This document shows, one piece after another, positions 27,737-39,672 of a stretch of 64,000 nucleotides of DNA. This stretch comes from Dipylidium caninum (lineage: Eukaryota > Platyhelminthes > Cestoda > Cyclophyllidea > Dipylidiidae). The notes below the pieces were generated by a model, which was not told the DNA's origin, made no database searches, and saw only the letters and a list, made by a program, of their open reading frames with translations. The stretch covers positions 1 to 64,000 of the forward strand of contig QEYB01001152.1 of NCBI GenBank assembly GCA_017562135.1, in the 5' to 3' direction. A program made the translations under genes and the position numbers. Position 1 is the stretch's first letter. Each line of letters opens with the position of its first letter.

Positions 27737-30024
27737 TCGCAATAGAGATTAGTGTGGGCGAGAGCGAGAAGGCAAAGTTACTTGCACTTTTTGGGCCCCT
27801 GTAGCCCAGATTTGGAGTCGGCATACGTTGTGTCACAGTTAGCTAACTATCACAACAGCACCAATTTGCTCCAGAACAATAGCGGCTATAATGCCTACCC
27901 TTCAACCCTCCAGAGGGTGCGTTGCATCTCACCCAAGCTATACTGCGGTAATCCTGTCAGCTGCACCCTCCTCCACACATTTTCTTTAAGGGAGGTTCCG
28001 ACTGCCCTCATTCGAACTCATTTTCCGAGGAAATCAGCAAACACAACGAAGACGGTGCCGTTTGATTCGAGGGACGTCTTTTGCCAAGGTCGTTTCACTT
28101 GCTTGCGAATTAATGCATCCCATGGAAGGAGACGGTTTAGAGGTTTCACTAGGTGACTGCATGGTCAACTATGATTTGCGGAGGGCACTTTCGATGGAAG
28201 GAACCGAAGAGAGCGGTGAGAGTCAGCAGAAAGGACAGGCGTACCCTCATACCTATGGAATCACTCACAAATTTCCCACATTTCTTCAATGAAGTAGTGG
28301 TGCTTACATGCCTGTGTGCCGGAAAGCACAAAAATCTCCAGAAGGCCCAGATTTTGCACGCGTATATCCGTAAATCTCCTAATTCGTTCCATTGTCTCAT
28401 GAACACTCGGCTAATGGTGCCTAATTAACACGTCACCCTGCATTTCGACGTCCGGAGCATTCGTTTCATTCGCCGGCATCGGATGCCAACTGCAGCATTT
28501 CACCGCCAGTTACTTGCCCGCAGGCCCTCAGGTCTGCCAACTAGCCGCAAAGTCTTGCTCGCTTCAGCCAACAGACCTGTCAAGATGTTGTATTTAGCAT
28601 CTTAAGTCGTTATTTTATCGTTCATCAATGTGAGATGATTGGGTGAAAATAGGCAGTCCCTACGTGGCGGAAATGCCATTTCCTCCTGTTGAAGCGTTGC
28701 TCAAATGCCCGGTGTTAACCCAGCCTCTGGGGACCTCATCGCAGACTCCACCTCTCGCTCCCGCATCGCTCACGTGGCCACCTCCGACCCGCGACCCTGA
28801 CACGAGTCCGCGTGGGATCGGCCGCCGCGCCGCAACCTCTGACCCCCTCTACCTTCTGTTTGGCCGAAAAAATGAAAGTTTCAACTTTGTCCCACCCCAT
28901 TATTATGAGCGTCCTGTTACTGTACTCCCCCTCTGAGGTCGTGGTGGTTTGACCGCGGTCACTTTATGTAAACAGCGACTTTTGAGGGCAAAACCTACTC
29001 GGACAACCACATGGGAGGGAGATGGAGGTTTTATTACAAAACCCTTGCAGACACCGCACTTCCCAACTTCATTTTATGTGAGGATGAGGCACGCAAACTT
29101 GTCACGTTTACCAGAGAGAACAGAGGCGGTGTCCATGCGTTGCAAATATCCTTGCGTGGGTGTTGTTTCATGATGATTCTTTCATTTCACTTAAGTAGTA
29201 GGAATCTTGTGCAATTTTACACTTCCCTTTTGAGAGTGTGGAAGCGGTGCAGATTACGCTTCTGATCGAGTCGAACCGCTTTTAGCACCCTGCAAGTCAA
29301 CATTGAACCAAATATTCTTATACACAGTCGAAGTCCCAAGGGGACCGAGAGGTCAAAGTGGTTCGATAATCCAGAAGAAAAGACATCACATCAAATGTCC
29401 CTGAGTTTGACGGTTGGCGGAGTGGCCACCCCCTGTTACCATGCTTGACACCGGACTGAGGCAGTGGAGGCCCATCTCCAACGTCAGCTATTAAAGTGGG
29501 TTGCTGGGCCAGGTAAACACTCGAGGGATGGTGTTGGCGGTAGGTGGGTCCTTTCGTCGGCCTGTGGGTAGGTCGAGTCATGACCCGAAGGCCACAATTT
29601 ATGACATTTGTCTAGTTTCATTTGCCATACTTCTTCCAACTCGCCTGCCACCGCAATACATTTACTATTAATTTCTGTGACCTCGTGCCCACGGCACCTC
29701 CACCCACAGGGAGGGTTGCCTCGTCCCCTCCGCCCTGCTGAACACGACCAATTTAAAAAAACAGTCCGTAAACTACGAGCTCTTCGTGCTCCCAACTGCC
29801 CTCCAGCGCACAATCGGAAGCCAACGGGTAGGGACGCGTTTGAGGAAGTCTGCGGCTACGCGCCTGCTCAAATGCATCTCTTGTATCATAAACTTTCGCC
29901 CACTGTCTTCACAGGCTTATGCAGATGCAAGGACTTTCACGCAGGCACCGAGAATGTGTGTGGAGTGGAAACCTGTCCGGACTTTTTTCAGAGAGCACGA
30001 AAGCCGGTTAAGGGCTTGGCCTGA

Positions 30025-30070
30025 AGAGGAGAGAAAGAAAGAGAAAGAGAGAGAGAGAGAGAGGCGAGAG
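30025..30070. repeat. GA-rich polypurine repeat
   Basis: GAAA and GA units form a nearly pure purine tract on the + strand. Simple repeat in non-coding DNA. Confidence 0.85.
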
Positions 30071-32239
30071 ACCGACTTGCATGCTTCTAATATTTTCAGT
30101 CCAGCCAACGCCTTTTCCCCTTGACAAGTGGAAAAACAGCTGATCACAGAAACATGGTACTTTCTGTCGTCTTTTTACCCAAGTCGTTGCTCCTTTCGAG
30201 GGAATAGTTGTGAACCACTCCCTATTTCGCGCTGCCGGGTTTTTTGCTTATCGCTTGGACTTCATGTGTTTTTGCTCTCAACAGCCGAGCGGCCGATTGC
30301 AGACCTTATTAGACACGCCCCCTCACGGTTTGAATTCCCGCTGTGAGCAGACGGGCATGGAGGCAAAAGTCGACAAATGCATTTCTTCCCCGCAGACAAT
30401 GTTGACAGGATAGTTCGTTATTAATTACCAGGAACCGGAAGCGCGATTTTGCCCCGAAACGGCATGCATCCACAATAATTGAGTTTTTTAGACTAACTTG
30501 GCCACCACTTGCGCTGGCTAGCCTCGAGACTTTCATCGCTGCCTCAAGGCCTCTCGCCTCTTCTCCCGCAGTGCTTCAACTCCAACTTCAGTCTCGCAAA
30601 AAAACCTCGGCACTTCACATGGCGCACTATCGCGGGTGGACGGCCGGCCAGAAGGGGAAGGGGCTTTCTCTTTTAGTATGGAGCGAAGCTGGAGAACTCT
30701 CGTCTCACGCCCGAAACGCAAATGTCTAGAATGGATTCACCTTCAACCTACCTTAATTACCAGAGCGGCAAGGCAAATGTATGGACTGGGCATCAATTAG
30801 CACTACTTACGCCCAACGCCACTTCAGCAGCATAGGCCGTTTCGCCTGCCTCATTGCTATGGCAATGACGTGCACCGATTAGCCTGTCACGAAAGGGGGC
30901 TGAACGAGGGGCAAATGGACGCCCTGTGGGGAGGCGGCGCCCTGCCCACCTCGGTTGCGAACGCTTCCCACCCTCCGTGAGTCATGACGCCCGGCCACGT
31001 AATTGGATGTGGCACCGATTCCGATGGGGGATGGCACTTTTTATAACAAGAGGTCTATTGTCATGCCAGCGGCGCTGTTCATTGTTCCGAGCCCGCTGGC
31101 CATTGTGTGCGCAATTCGGAAGTCCCCAGCCCAACTTTCCCTCTCTAATGCCATGTGACATGCCGATTTCGTTGCTGGAACTGATTTAGTTTGCGGGGCT
31201 TTGTGAGGGGACGCCGGGAAAGTGACTGTTTGGCCAACAGGCCACTGTACCAAACCACAAAGTGTCCGGGGTGGCCCATGGCGAAACCCGCTGTGCAGTA
31301 GTCAACGCAACTGATTAGCTTCGGCCGCTTCACCACGTTGCGTTTGGGTGGCCGATGGTTGGGGAAGTGCGGCTCGACGCGGTCGCAACCAACCCGAAAC
31401 GGTGGCATGAGTGGGAGCTCCCGCTTGTCCGCAGGTCACCGCGCCGGCATGACTTGATTGCATTGGTGAGAGGGGCTTCGCGCCCTCCCCCCTTGCGCAA
31501 ACACAACGGAAGTGGGGCTGCTGAGTCCCCAAAGCAACGCGTTCACTGCTAAGGGCCCGGTGAACTATCTAAACTGCGTGCATGTTTTAAGTGTTCGCTA
31601 TTCGGGCAAATTTCAGTTCGCGAAATAGCAGGTGAAGACGTCAACTGTCAGGCCTTCAATGCACACAAATTTTTCAGAGGCCTCGTTTTCCGACACGCAC
31701 GAGTTCAACAGGCCTCTCACTTTTCCCACCATTTGCGCTCCTCGATTAGTGTGCTTCCGAGGAGCTGACTCTTCTGAGGAATCACGGTATTCACTGGAGG
31801 CACATGCCTTCTCTCGGTCAGCAAAGTGGATTAATGTGGCTATCCCAGTGCAAGGAGTTGGCTGCTTGAAATCGCGTCCTGCCCCACTTTGGTCCTAGTT
31901 ACTTTCAATCTCTCTTTCCACTGTCTTCGAAGGTTTATACTCAACTTATAACATTCCTCATCCACCTTCGAGTTCACTCAGCGTGGGAATGTCGTCCCCA
32001 GTTGATGATGCAACACCTTGAATTCGTGCACCGTTGAGTGCCTGCCCCGAGCGCTGAACGTGTGAAAGTGCGCGCCTCCCGATATGCTCCCCTGCAGCGG
32101 ATGCTGGCACTCGGGCACTGGTAGCCACTTTGCTAACTCCGTAAGACGAGGTTCTTCCATACTTGTGCCGGGCGAACTTTGTCCTCACCCTTTGTATGCC
32201 ATTAGCACTCGCAGAATGGAGGCTGCTGGGTGTTGAGTA

Positions 32240-32268
32240 TCCTTTTTTTCTCTTCATTCCTTTTGTAG
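32240..32268 (+). promoter_or_regulatory. 3' splice (acceptor) site before the receptor start codon
   Basis: A T/C-rich stretch ends in TTTTGTAG, with AG at 32267-32268, ten bases before the ATG at 32279. This is a textbook acceptor. Either an upstream non-coding exon is spliced here or a spliced leader is added in trans, as is known in flatworms. No matching upstream donor exon was recognised. Confidence 0.6.
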
Positions 32269-32278
32269 GCTTTAACCC

Positions 32279-34488
32279 ATGCATCGGGTGAAAATGGAGA
32301 TTAATGCAGCACCACTGCTACTCTTGTTGCTCATCACCTTTGCACCACTTGTGCTATGCCTCAACTGTCCAGCTCTCTGCCACTGCGCCTCTTCAATGAT
32401 GGACTGCAAACAACCCGGCCTCGAAGCCCTTCCCGCAGCCCCGTCCAACAAATTGGAAATGGTGGTGGTCGCCAATCAGACTTTCAGGCGCACCACACTG
32501 GATAGGGAGGCCCTTCGACCATACCGGAGTCCCGAACGCGGTGGACAAGTGCGCCTGCGCCTACTCAAAATACGTAACTGCAACATAGTCAGAATCGCGT
32601 CGAACGCCTTCGCCAATTTGGGTTCACAGCTGGAGGAGCTTGATCTCAGTGGCAACCCGTTACATACCATAGAGGCTCGCGCCTTCACTGGTCTTCGGCT
32701 AAAGTCCCTCTTTCTTAACAACCTCCAGAACCCCGTAATCCACGATCAGGCCTTTGCCAGCATCATTGAGGTGCAGAGCTTGAGCCTACAGAATTCCCGT
32801 TTAACCGCACTACCCCTGAGACCTTTGGTTGAACTGGTCAACTTGCACAAGCTTAAGAGCCTTTCCATCAGAGGCAATGAGATCTCTTACTTGTCTCCCG
32901 CCTTCGAGCCAGCTTTCAGAATACTGCATTCATTTGAGTTGAGTAAGAACCCTTGGCGCTGTGACTGCAACCTTCGATGGCTTATCCAGCTGCAGAGGTT
33001 GAGCCGGTTGGCAAAGGCAGCCGGTGCATTTGCGAGAAGCGGTGAGAGCCCGGGGGGCGAGGTGAGGCAACCTACATGCGCCAGTCCGGCCGACTTTTCG
33101 GGATACGCATTTGACGAGATCACCCTGAACGAGCCCGAGACTTCTTCAGTCCCCTACCTCCCCGCAAGAGTGCCAAAACAACCAGTGCTTTTTTGTGTAA
33201 TGCCTCTGGTCGAGCACGTCGAGATTGACCTTCTGCAACCAAGTCCCGAACAAGGAACTCTGAATACGGCTCGCATTGTTTGCCAGGTGAAGGGCGCTCC
33301 GGACCTTTCTGTGAGCTGGGTCTATCACGACTCCGACGGCCATCTCCGTAATGTCACGGAAATGGCCAATGAACACGAAGATGGGCAACTTTTGTCATAC
33401 CCACTTGCTGCTTCTCTGTCGAGGCACTTATCCAGCCGACTGTCTGTAAACAAGTCTCGGAAACCGACATGTATTCGTGCACGGGCCAGAATATACTCGG
33501 CAATGCGTCGGTTACCGTGAGTATTCACTGGCCTCGGAAGATTGCAGAAGCTGGGGTGCGCTTGCTGTCCAATCTAGACATAACGAGCGAGAAATCAACT
33601 TCCGAAGACTTGTCCAACAGCCTCCTGAGCTCCATTCGATCGGCGGAATACAGCATTTTGACGAAACGATTCAGTTTGATGGACGTAATCGGCGCAGTAT
33701 TAGGGACTTTTCTTGTCACCATGCTCATGTTTATTGTCGCTTATAGAACCTCTAAGCTCTATGTTTACCGCAAAGCTAAACTGCGTGCCCAGTCGAATTC
33801 CATATTGCGAAAGCACGACAGCGCCAAACGAACGCCTGACGGAACCTCCTCATCGGCCGCATCCTCGTCCCTACTGAAGTTCTCCCAGCTTCAAGTGGCG
33901 CCTGCGCCCCGTTACCCGCCTGAATACACGCAAACAGGATATCAAAATCAGGGAAGTGGAGGGTTTGCCGCGCCGTCAAAACAACGTGATTCGGGGACCT
34001 TCACGTCACGCTCCACCTCATCCTCACAGAATGCAAGCGGTCAAGTCGGTGCCTACGAGACTGTGTACAACGAGACATCGACGAACCCGATAATGTACGA
34101 AACGCCCGGCGACAATCTGGCAACTGCCGCGGCGGCTGCCGCCGTCGCCGCCTGTCAGCCCAATCAGCAGCCCTTTCTCTTTCCCTTCGCTCAGTCCGCT
34201 CCACTGGCTGGCTACCCCCTGTTGTTCGGGGGTACCATGCCCTCTCAGGGCCCAGCAACAGCTTATGCGCTGGGCGTTTCGAGCACGTCGGCCCCGACTT
34301 ACATCCCCCCTCCGCCCACGGGACAACAGCCGTCGTTGCCCCCCTCCGTCCAGTCGCAAAACGCGCCTCTGCAACATGTCTACTCCACAATGCATGTGGG
34401 TAATCAGTTCTCAGGGCCGGGCGTTTCCATGAGTGTGCAGACCGCGGCGCCCGTGAGTACGGTTCCACAACACAGTCATGTCACATGA
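32279..34488 (+). CDS. LRR-Ig single-pass membrane receptor (Kekkon/LRIT-like), frame broken once
   Basis: This encodes a cell-surface receptor or adhesion protein of the LRR-Ig type; ligand and pathway are unknown. Residues 1-27 form a signal peptide with a poly-Leu core. Four cysteines at 30, 34, 36 and 43 make an LRR N-cap. Several leucine-rich repeats follow (for example LEELDLSGNPL), then an LRR C-cap beginning NPWRCDCNLRWL at residue 224. An Ig domain has its first Cys at residue 335 (CQVKG) and Trp at 347. Its second Cys, in YSCTGQN at about 33,478, lies in another frame: frame one ends at 33,520 while the next is open from 33,373 to the stop at 34,486-34,488. One base appears to be missing near 33,446-33,460. 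The second part has one membrane span (about 33,685-33,744) and a long Ser/Pro/Gln/Ala-rich cytoplasmic tail. With the shift allowed for, the product is about 735 residues. No intron is needed. LRR-Ig assignment is firm; the subfamily is not. Confidence 0.85.
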
Positions 34489-35360
34489 ACTCAGAGTGAG
34501 TTGGTAGACTAGAGAATACTGTAATCACTGTGCCCACTGCCACAATAACTGGTGGCCCCCCCCCTCCACCCCACGTCCACATCCCGCGCCCGCCCAGTCC
34601 CGTGTACATAGCGTCCCTCGCCGGTCCCGAAACACCGCTCCCCCGCTGGGCGTGGGCGCTCCTACACACGCGCTTCGATGTTGAGCATACGACGCTTTCA
34701 TTTGGTTTATACATGCACATACATAACATTTCACTAGTTCCACTCCTTTAGTAGCCCTTACTGGGACACGCTGGGGGAGGCGCTGTCGACAGCTGAGACA
34801 GGCATCTCGGCCCGCCCTTCTCTGTCCCCTCGAAACTAACCCTAACCGGTTAAATTCCCATGATCCCACGTTATAGTGATTTCCCGTCCCTCTCCACCCT
34901 CGTATTGTAATCCTCAACATGAAGGCAGGTAAGTTGCTGCCACTGCAAAGCCGCCTCCATCTTAACGGGGGTGCGGGAAGACAACTTTTGGCTGATTTGG
35001 TCTGGTGCGACTAGCTCCAAACCAGAAGTGCAGCTCTCCGAGAGGAGGACCGTGCTCGATAGATGTGAACACCTTCTCTCAGCCCTGTCCTCACCCAGAG
35101 GAGGTGGAGAAGGTGTTTCGGTCACCTTTATTGGCTGATATGTCTGGGGCGCGGTGGCGGGGGGGGGGAGCAAGAAAAGTCACGTCCCGGGTGGGTCGGG
35201 GGCCATTTAGTGAGGCGGAGATGGGTGTGTCTTGTGTCCTTGTCTCGGCCGGGACACATTTCGAACTTTTGCGGTTAATGGTCTGCATTGGCATAATCGT
35301 GAGAGAATTACAGTGAATAAAGTGGACAAATTTCTGTTTGTGTGTGAAATCAGTCCTTTC
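34489..35360 (+). other. Probable 3' untranslated region of the receptor gene
   Basis: Follows the receptor stop codon. It holds poly-C and poly-G runs (near 34557 and 35160) and ends around a canonical polyadenylation signal at 35316-35321. The transcript end is inferred. Confidence 0.4.
35316..35321 (+). terminator. Polyadenylation signal AATAAA
   Basis: A canonical AATAAA about 830 bases after the receptor stop, followed 14-25 bases later by a GT-rich element (TTTGTGTGTG), which is the usual arrangement of a cleavage site. Another AATAAA lies at 35784-35789. Confidence 0.45.
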
Positions 35361-38300
35361 CAATCTGACTATTTTTTGCTGTGCGAATACATTTCACAGA
35401 CTACGTCCTAACACGAGAAAGTTGTCTTTACTTTTGGCCCATCCTGCCTGCCAAGGATTCAGAGAACTTGAATTTCTCGCCAGATTACATACTCACACAT
35501 TCGTGGTTGGCCGCTGTCCAACCCCACTGCACAGTTGAGTGGACACGCAACTCAAGGAGGACACGTGAGGCGTCGGTAGTGTAGCGAAGTTTGTTACAGA
35601 TCTGCACTTTAAAGTTTGTGCGTCCTTGCCACATCATCAGTGCTCCCGTTATGGGCTTATCGGCGGCGAAGAGCAGAAGGACGCTAACCGGACACGTTCA
35701 GTAACGATGACGGCGGCCTTCGCAGTGACCGCAGCAGATCATTCGGCTCCTTCCTTCCTGTGTCAGGAACTGCTGTTTTCTGAAATAAAGCGACCTATTT
35801 ATTGTGCCATTGTGAGTCAAAAGAGGCAGCTTTCTTAAATACAAATGCCTCTAATCCTCCTCAAAAGACATTTCGGTTCTTTTAGGCACCCTCGAATATG
35901 CTTTTGAATGGTTTTGGGATTCCTTAAAGTGCGGCCACGTTCGCGAGAGTGTAAACACTTTTGAGGGCCTTCGGGCGCAGAGAGCACAGATAAACAAATG
36001 AATTACGGTATTTACCTGTTCGTTCAGGGCATAGACGAAAAACATCTTGTGATGTCGATTAGCGTTGGGCAGTCTGAAGCATCCGTGCACATCCCACTGA
36101 TGGATCGTCACCGCATTAGTAAAAAGATCAACAAAAGGGCGCAGTTTTGATTGTACATTTGCTCACTTCACTTGGCACCCAACTGACAGTTGTTTACGCG
36201 CGAAAGGAGAACGCATTGACGATGCCATTGCGGGCACGGGACGGTGGGTGTGAGAAGGTGTCTGGAAGCGCAAGGCCCCCGCGTCCAGGCGGCCTGGCGA
36301 AAAGTGAGGGTCAACAAGGCCCAAACTCTTAGAAATGCAGTAGCCTATTTCAACGATGGGTGGCGCGGACTAAGAGGGCCTACGATCACTTGAGTCGGAA
36401 AACAGTGTCTAGCGAGGGCGTCGACATTATTTAATGTGGAGGAACTGTTGGATGAGTTAGGAGAGTGCAGCGTCCTTGACTACGAAGTGCCAGCTAGACG
36501 AAAAGGGGATGCTTTGAGCGAAATGCCGGTATTCGCTTATTAAAAATACGGATTCTGTTCGGGTGAACTGGTAGACAATATAAATCACTTTAGTTTTTAT
36601 TTTATACCAAAGGAAGTTCAAGCAGGCGGGAGTGCCATAAATCAAATTTCCTGCAGACACTCAAATGAGCGTCTTCCAAAGGAAATCAGAAACAAACCTG
36701 CCCCACGCAGTATCACTGTACTTCCTGTGAGGCCTCGCAGGGGAATTCGATGATAACCGAGGCCAACAGTTGGTAAACAAGGTGGCCCCCCTCCAGACGT
36801 CATTCGACTTCTCCCAGGACGCTTTCTCCGGAGCCACTCATGCTGGGCATGCCAGTTTTCGCGCCAAATTCCACTAATCGCCTGAGGGTAAATGGCAATG
36901 GCAGGAGCACAGTTCTAAGAAAGATGCCACTTAAACGACGCAAAGGGAGCTAATTTTACCGTTTCCTTTACGGAGAAGAGTATAGAATTTCGGTATCACA
37001 AGTTCCTGAAATGCCAAGAGCATGAGTTACCTTAACTGGAAAAGTAGGAGAAGGACCTAGCCGGTAGGAAGTTGGCACTTGGAATAAAGTAGTCGAAAGG
37101 AACGACAAAAATGCAAATTGTAGCGATTAATTGGCAGACTTTAACTCTTTTCAACCTAATGCGGGATAGCATGGTGACAGGTTCCAGGTTTTTTTTTCTG
37201 TGGGGGAGGAAAAAACTAGAACACCAGCCAGCAAGGGGACCACATTCCCGCTGCCCTATGACAAAGAAGTGAGCGAGCGGAGTAGGCGAGGCGCAGTCTG
37301 CGTGGATTGGGCTTGTTGGAAGAGGTTTCGGACCGTTCCGCCCCAGACGTGGTCTCGGCATTCGAGCCGTTGTCCTTACCAAGACGTTAGGGAAGGCACC
37401 TCAAGTCAATAGGAATAGCTGCATCTTTTGTGCGGCGAGAAAAGGGAAACCCTCGCCTTCGAGGAGCATTTCCATCTCGGTAGAGCGCCGTCGTAAAGAT
37501 TGGTTAATGGAACAGCGTGCGAATGCAGCTGGACATCAGCTCAGAGGCGTTCCCATGGCCTGTCGCCTTTACCTACGCATCGAGTGATTTGGTATGGGCG
37601 AGGTGTGAGTTGCCTAAAGACCTGAGGTTCCCTACGTTATGGTTCTCCTGGCCTGTCGGCCAACACCGCGACGCGCGCCCCCACAGACGCGGGGCGTCTG
37701 CACCCACCGCCAGCCAGACGCCTGAACGGGAGGCCAGTGTCACTAAGTACGAGGTGATCCAGAGCCTCGGCGTCTCTCCTCTGCTCTTTCATCCTCGTTA
37801 ACTCACCTCCCTCGAGCCACAGGCATCTGCACGTGCGTGAGAATTTCGCACTAACAATCTTCAAAAGAATGTGATTGTGAAGATGCGGAGTGTAATTATT
37901 AAGGCGTTACCGAATGCAAGGTGAAGCAGCGGAACGCGTCCCGCAGGGTGGTCTTCACTGGTGACGAAATTGTGCTACCCCGAGCTGAACAACGCGATGC
38001 AGGCCTCCCCGCCCGAACAGGGTCATCTGTGCGGTGGCGGTGCGTATTTATTCATTCAGTTGGGAAACTATTGGAGGCGAATTGGTGAGGAGGTGGTCGG
38101 TTCCCTGAAAAAGAAGAACTGAGGTATGAGGTGCTCGCGCGGCGCATCCGGTCTTAGTACAGGCTGGTGCTTCGGAGGATGATCCAACGACTCCTCGCGG
38201 GGTTGCGACTGCGTCTATTGCCCATTTGCAAATACACCCAGCAGCGAAGGGATGGAAAGTCGTGTGGTGAATAGTTGTTCAATAGATGTCCTGCACGTTG

Positions 38301-39635
38301 ATTGAAAGTGTCTCCGAGGAGGGAGGGAGGGACACTTCCCGATTCACGGGTCCACTGTGCTCCCGTGGTGACGAAAAGTGCGGCAGCTAGTCCACATTGT
38401 TCGCACCGCTTATTCTTATACAGTGCAAAATCGGCTGTAGAACTACTTGTTTATTGTTTCTTTCTTAGAGTCTCGCCTCACAGAATCCATTTCCTCTCCC
38501 AGTTGCGACGTTTTTTTAACGTCAGGGGTCTTCAACTTGTTGAGAGAGGGAGAGGGAGAGAAAGAAGGAAGAAGAGCGAGGGAGAAAGTTAAAAATGTAA
38601 CCCAACTATTTGCATACTGGGTGCTGACTAGTGTCAGAAACGTCCATGGCTACCGACTTTCCCGTTTTTAAGCACCTCCGCCCGAACCATAATACGCAAG
38701 GTTGTCAGAATGTGCTCACCGAATGAGAATGCCCACATGCGTTGTTTTTAAGACGGTCTTACCGAAAGGCACGCGACACTGCTCATCAGGACGTGGAAAA
38801 CAAAGTGATTTTGAAAATGCAACAGAAAGGGCGCCCGCGACTGAACGCATCCGCCTTCGGGCCTCGGAAGATTTAATTTCGAAGCCTCGGATGTTTGCGT
38901 TTCTGTTCGGTCCTCTGGCTGCACTACTGGTTAAGTGATTATGGAAGTCCTAATGTTGGCACAGAAGGAATAAAACGTAGGAACGGAGGAGGACTTTTAA
39001 AAGCGGCTAAAACGAACTCTGCCAAGAGGTGGTCAGCTGAAAAGGAGCACATTTTGCTGTTGCATCAAAGGTTCACGCCACCGCCATTTTGTTGGATGCT
39101 TGAAGGATTCGAGGTGGGACGGAGTTGAGCGGAATGAGAAGAGACCGGGGGCTGCGCCGGAAGATCCACGTAAGGCCCAAGCAAACCGACTTGTTGGGCT
39201 TAGTGGGGCTAAAGGGGTTGTACGCAAGTTTCGTTTGCATTAAAGGGCTAATCGTATTCTTACATACCGGATGGAGCGAGCTCTCGTATTACGGCCAATT
39301 AATCATAACGAAATCAGTATTATTTGTGCTACTTCAAAGCCCGACTACCCGCACCAAATCCTCCCTTAAATTAATTCATTCATACGCTGGGGCTGACATT
39401 TGGCGATGGAGTAACGGCGAACTTAGATTAAGTGGGCTGGAGAGGGGTCGCTAGGACCTAAATGTTTTCCGACTACTCGTTGCGATAGCATCGCACGTCG
39501 AAAGGAGATGGACACTCGGCGAGTAAGACTGCGACGAGGTCCCCTTAAATAAAACTCCAGGATGCAGGAAATGGAAAAAGTACTTCTCGTGTCACCCGCG
39601 GTTACATCAGGCGCAGAGCGCGAGTAGAGCGAAAG

Positions 39636-39672
39636 GGGGAGAGAGAGAGAGAGAGAGAAAGAGAGAAAGAGG
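39636..39672. repeat. GA dinucleotide repeat
   Basis: A run of GA units with two GAAA interruptions; pure purine on the + strand. Similar in make-up to the tract at 30,025. Confidence 0.85.

Larger units (their letters stand above)
23401..32240. other. Gene-free intergenic DNA upstream of the receptor gene
   Basis: No supported gene. Several simple repeats are listed separately. The right-hand end probably includes the promoter and any 5' untranslated exon of the receptor gene at 32,279, but I cannot place either. Confidence 0.5.

Noticed and set aside
33348..33454. A 107-base intron that would restore frame in the receptor
   Set aside because: The donor and acceptor are weak, and removal would delete most of the Ig domain between Trp and the second Cys. 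Both frames encode good Ig sequence up to the break.
30025..39672. The two GA-rich tracts at 30,025 and 39,636 as long terminal repeats of one element
   Set aside because: Flanking sequences differ, and no TG...CA ends, primer-binding site or retroelement proteins lie between them.
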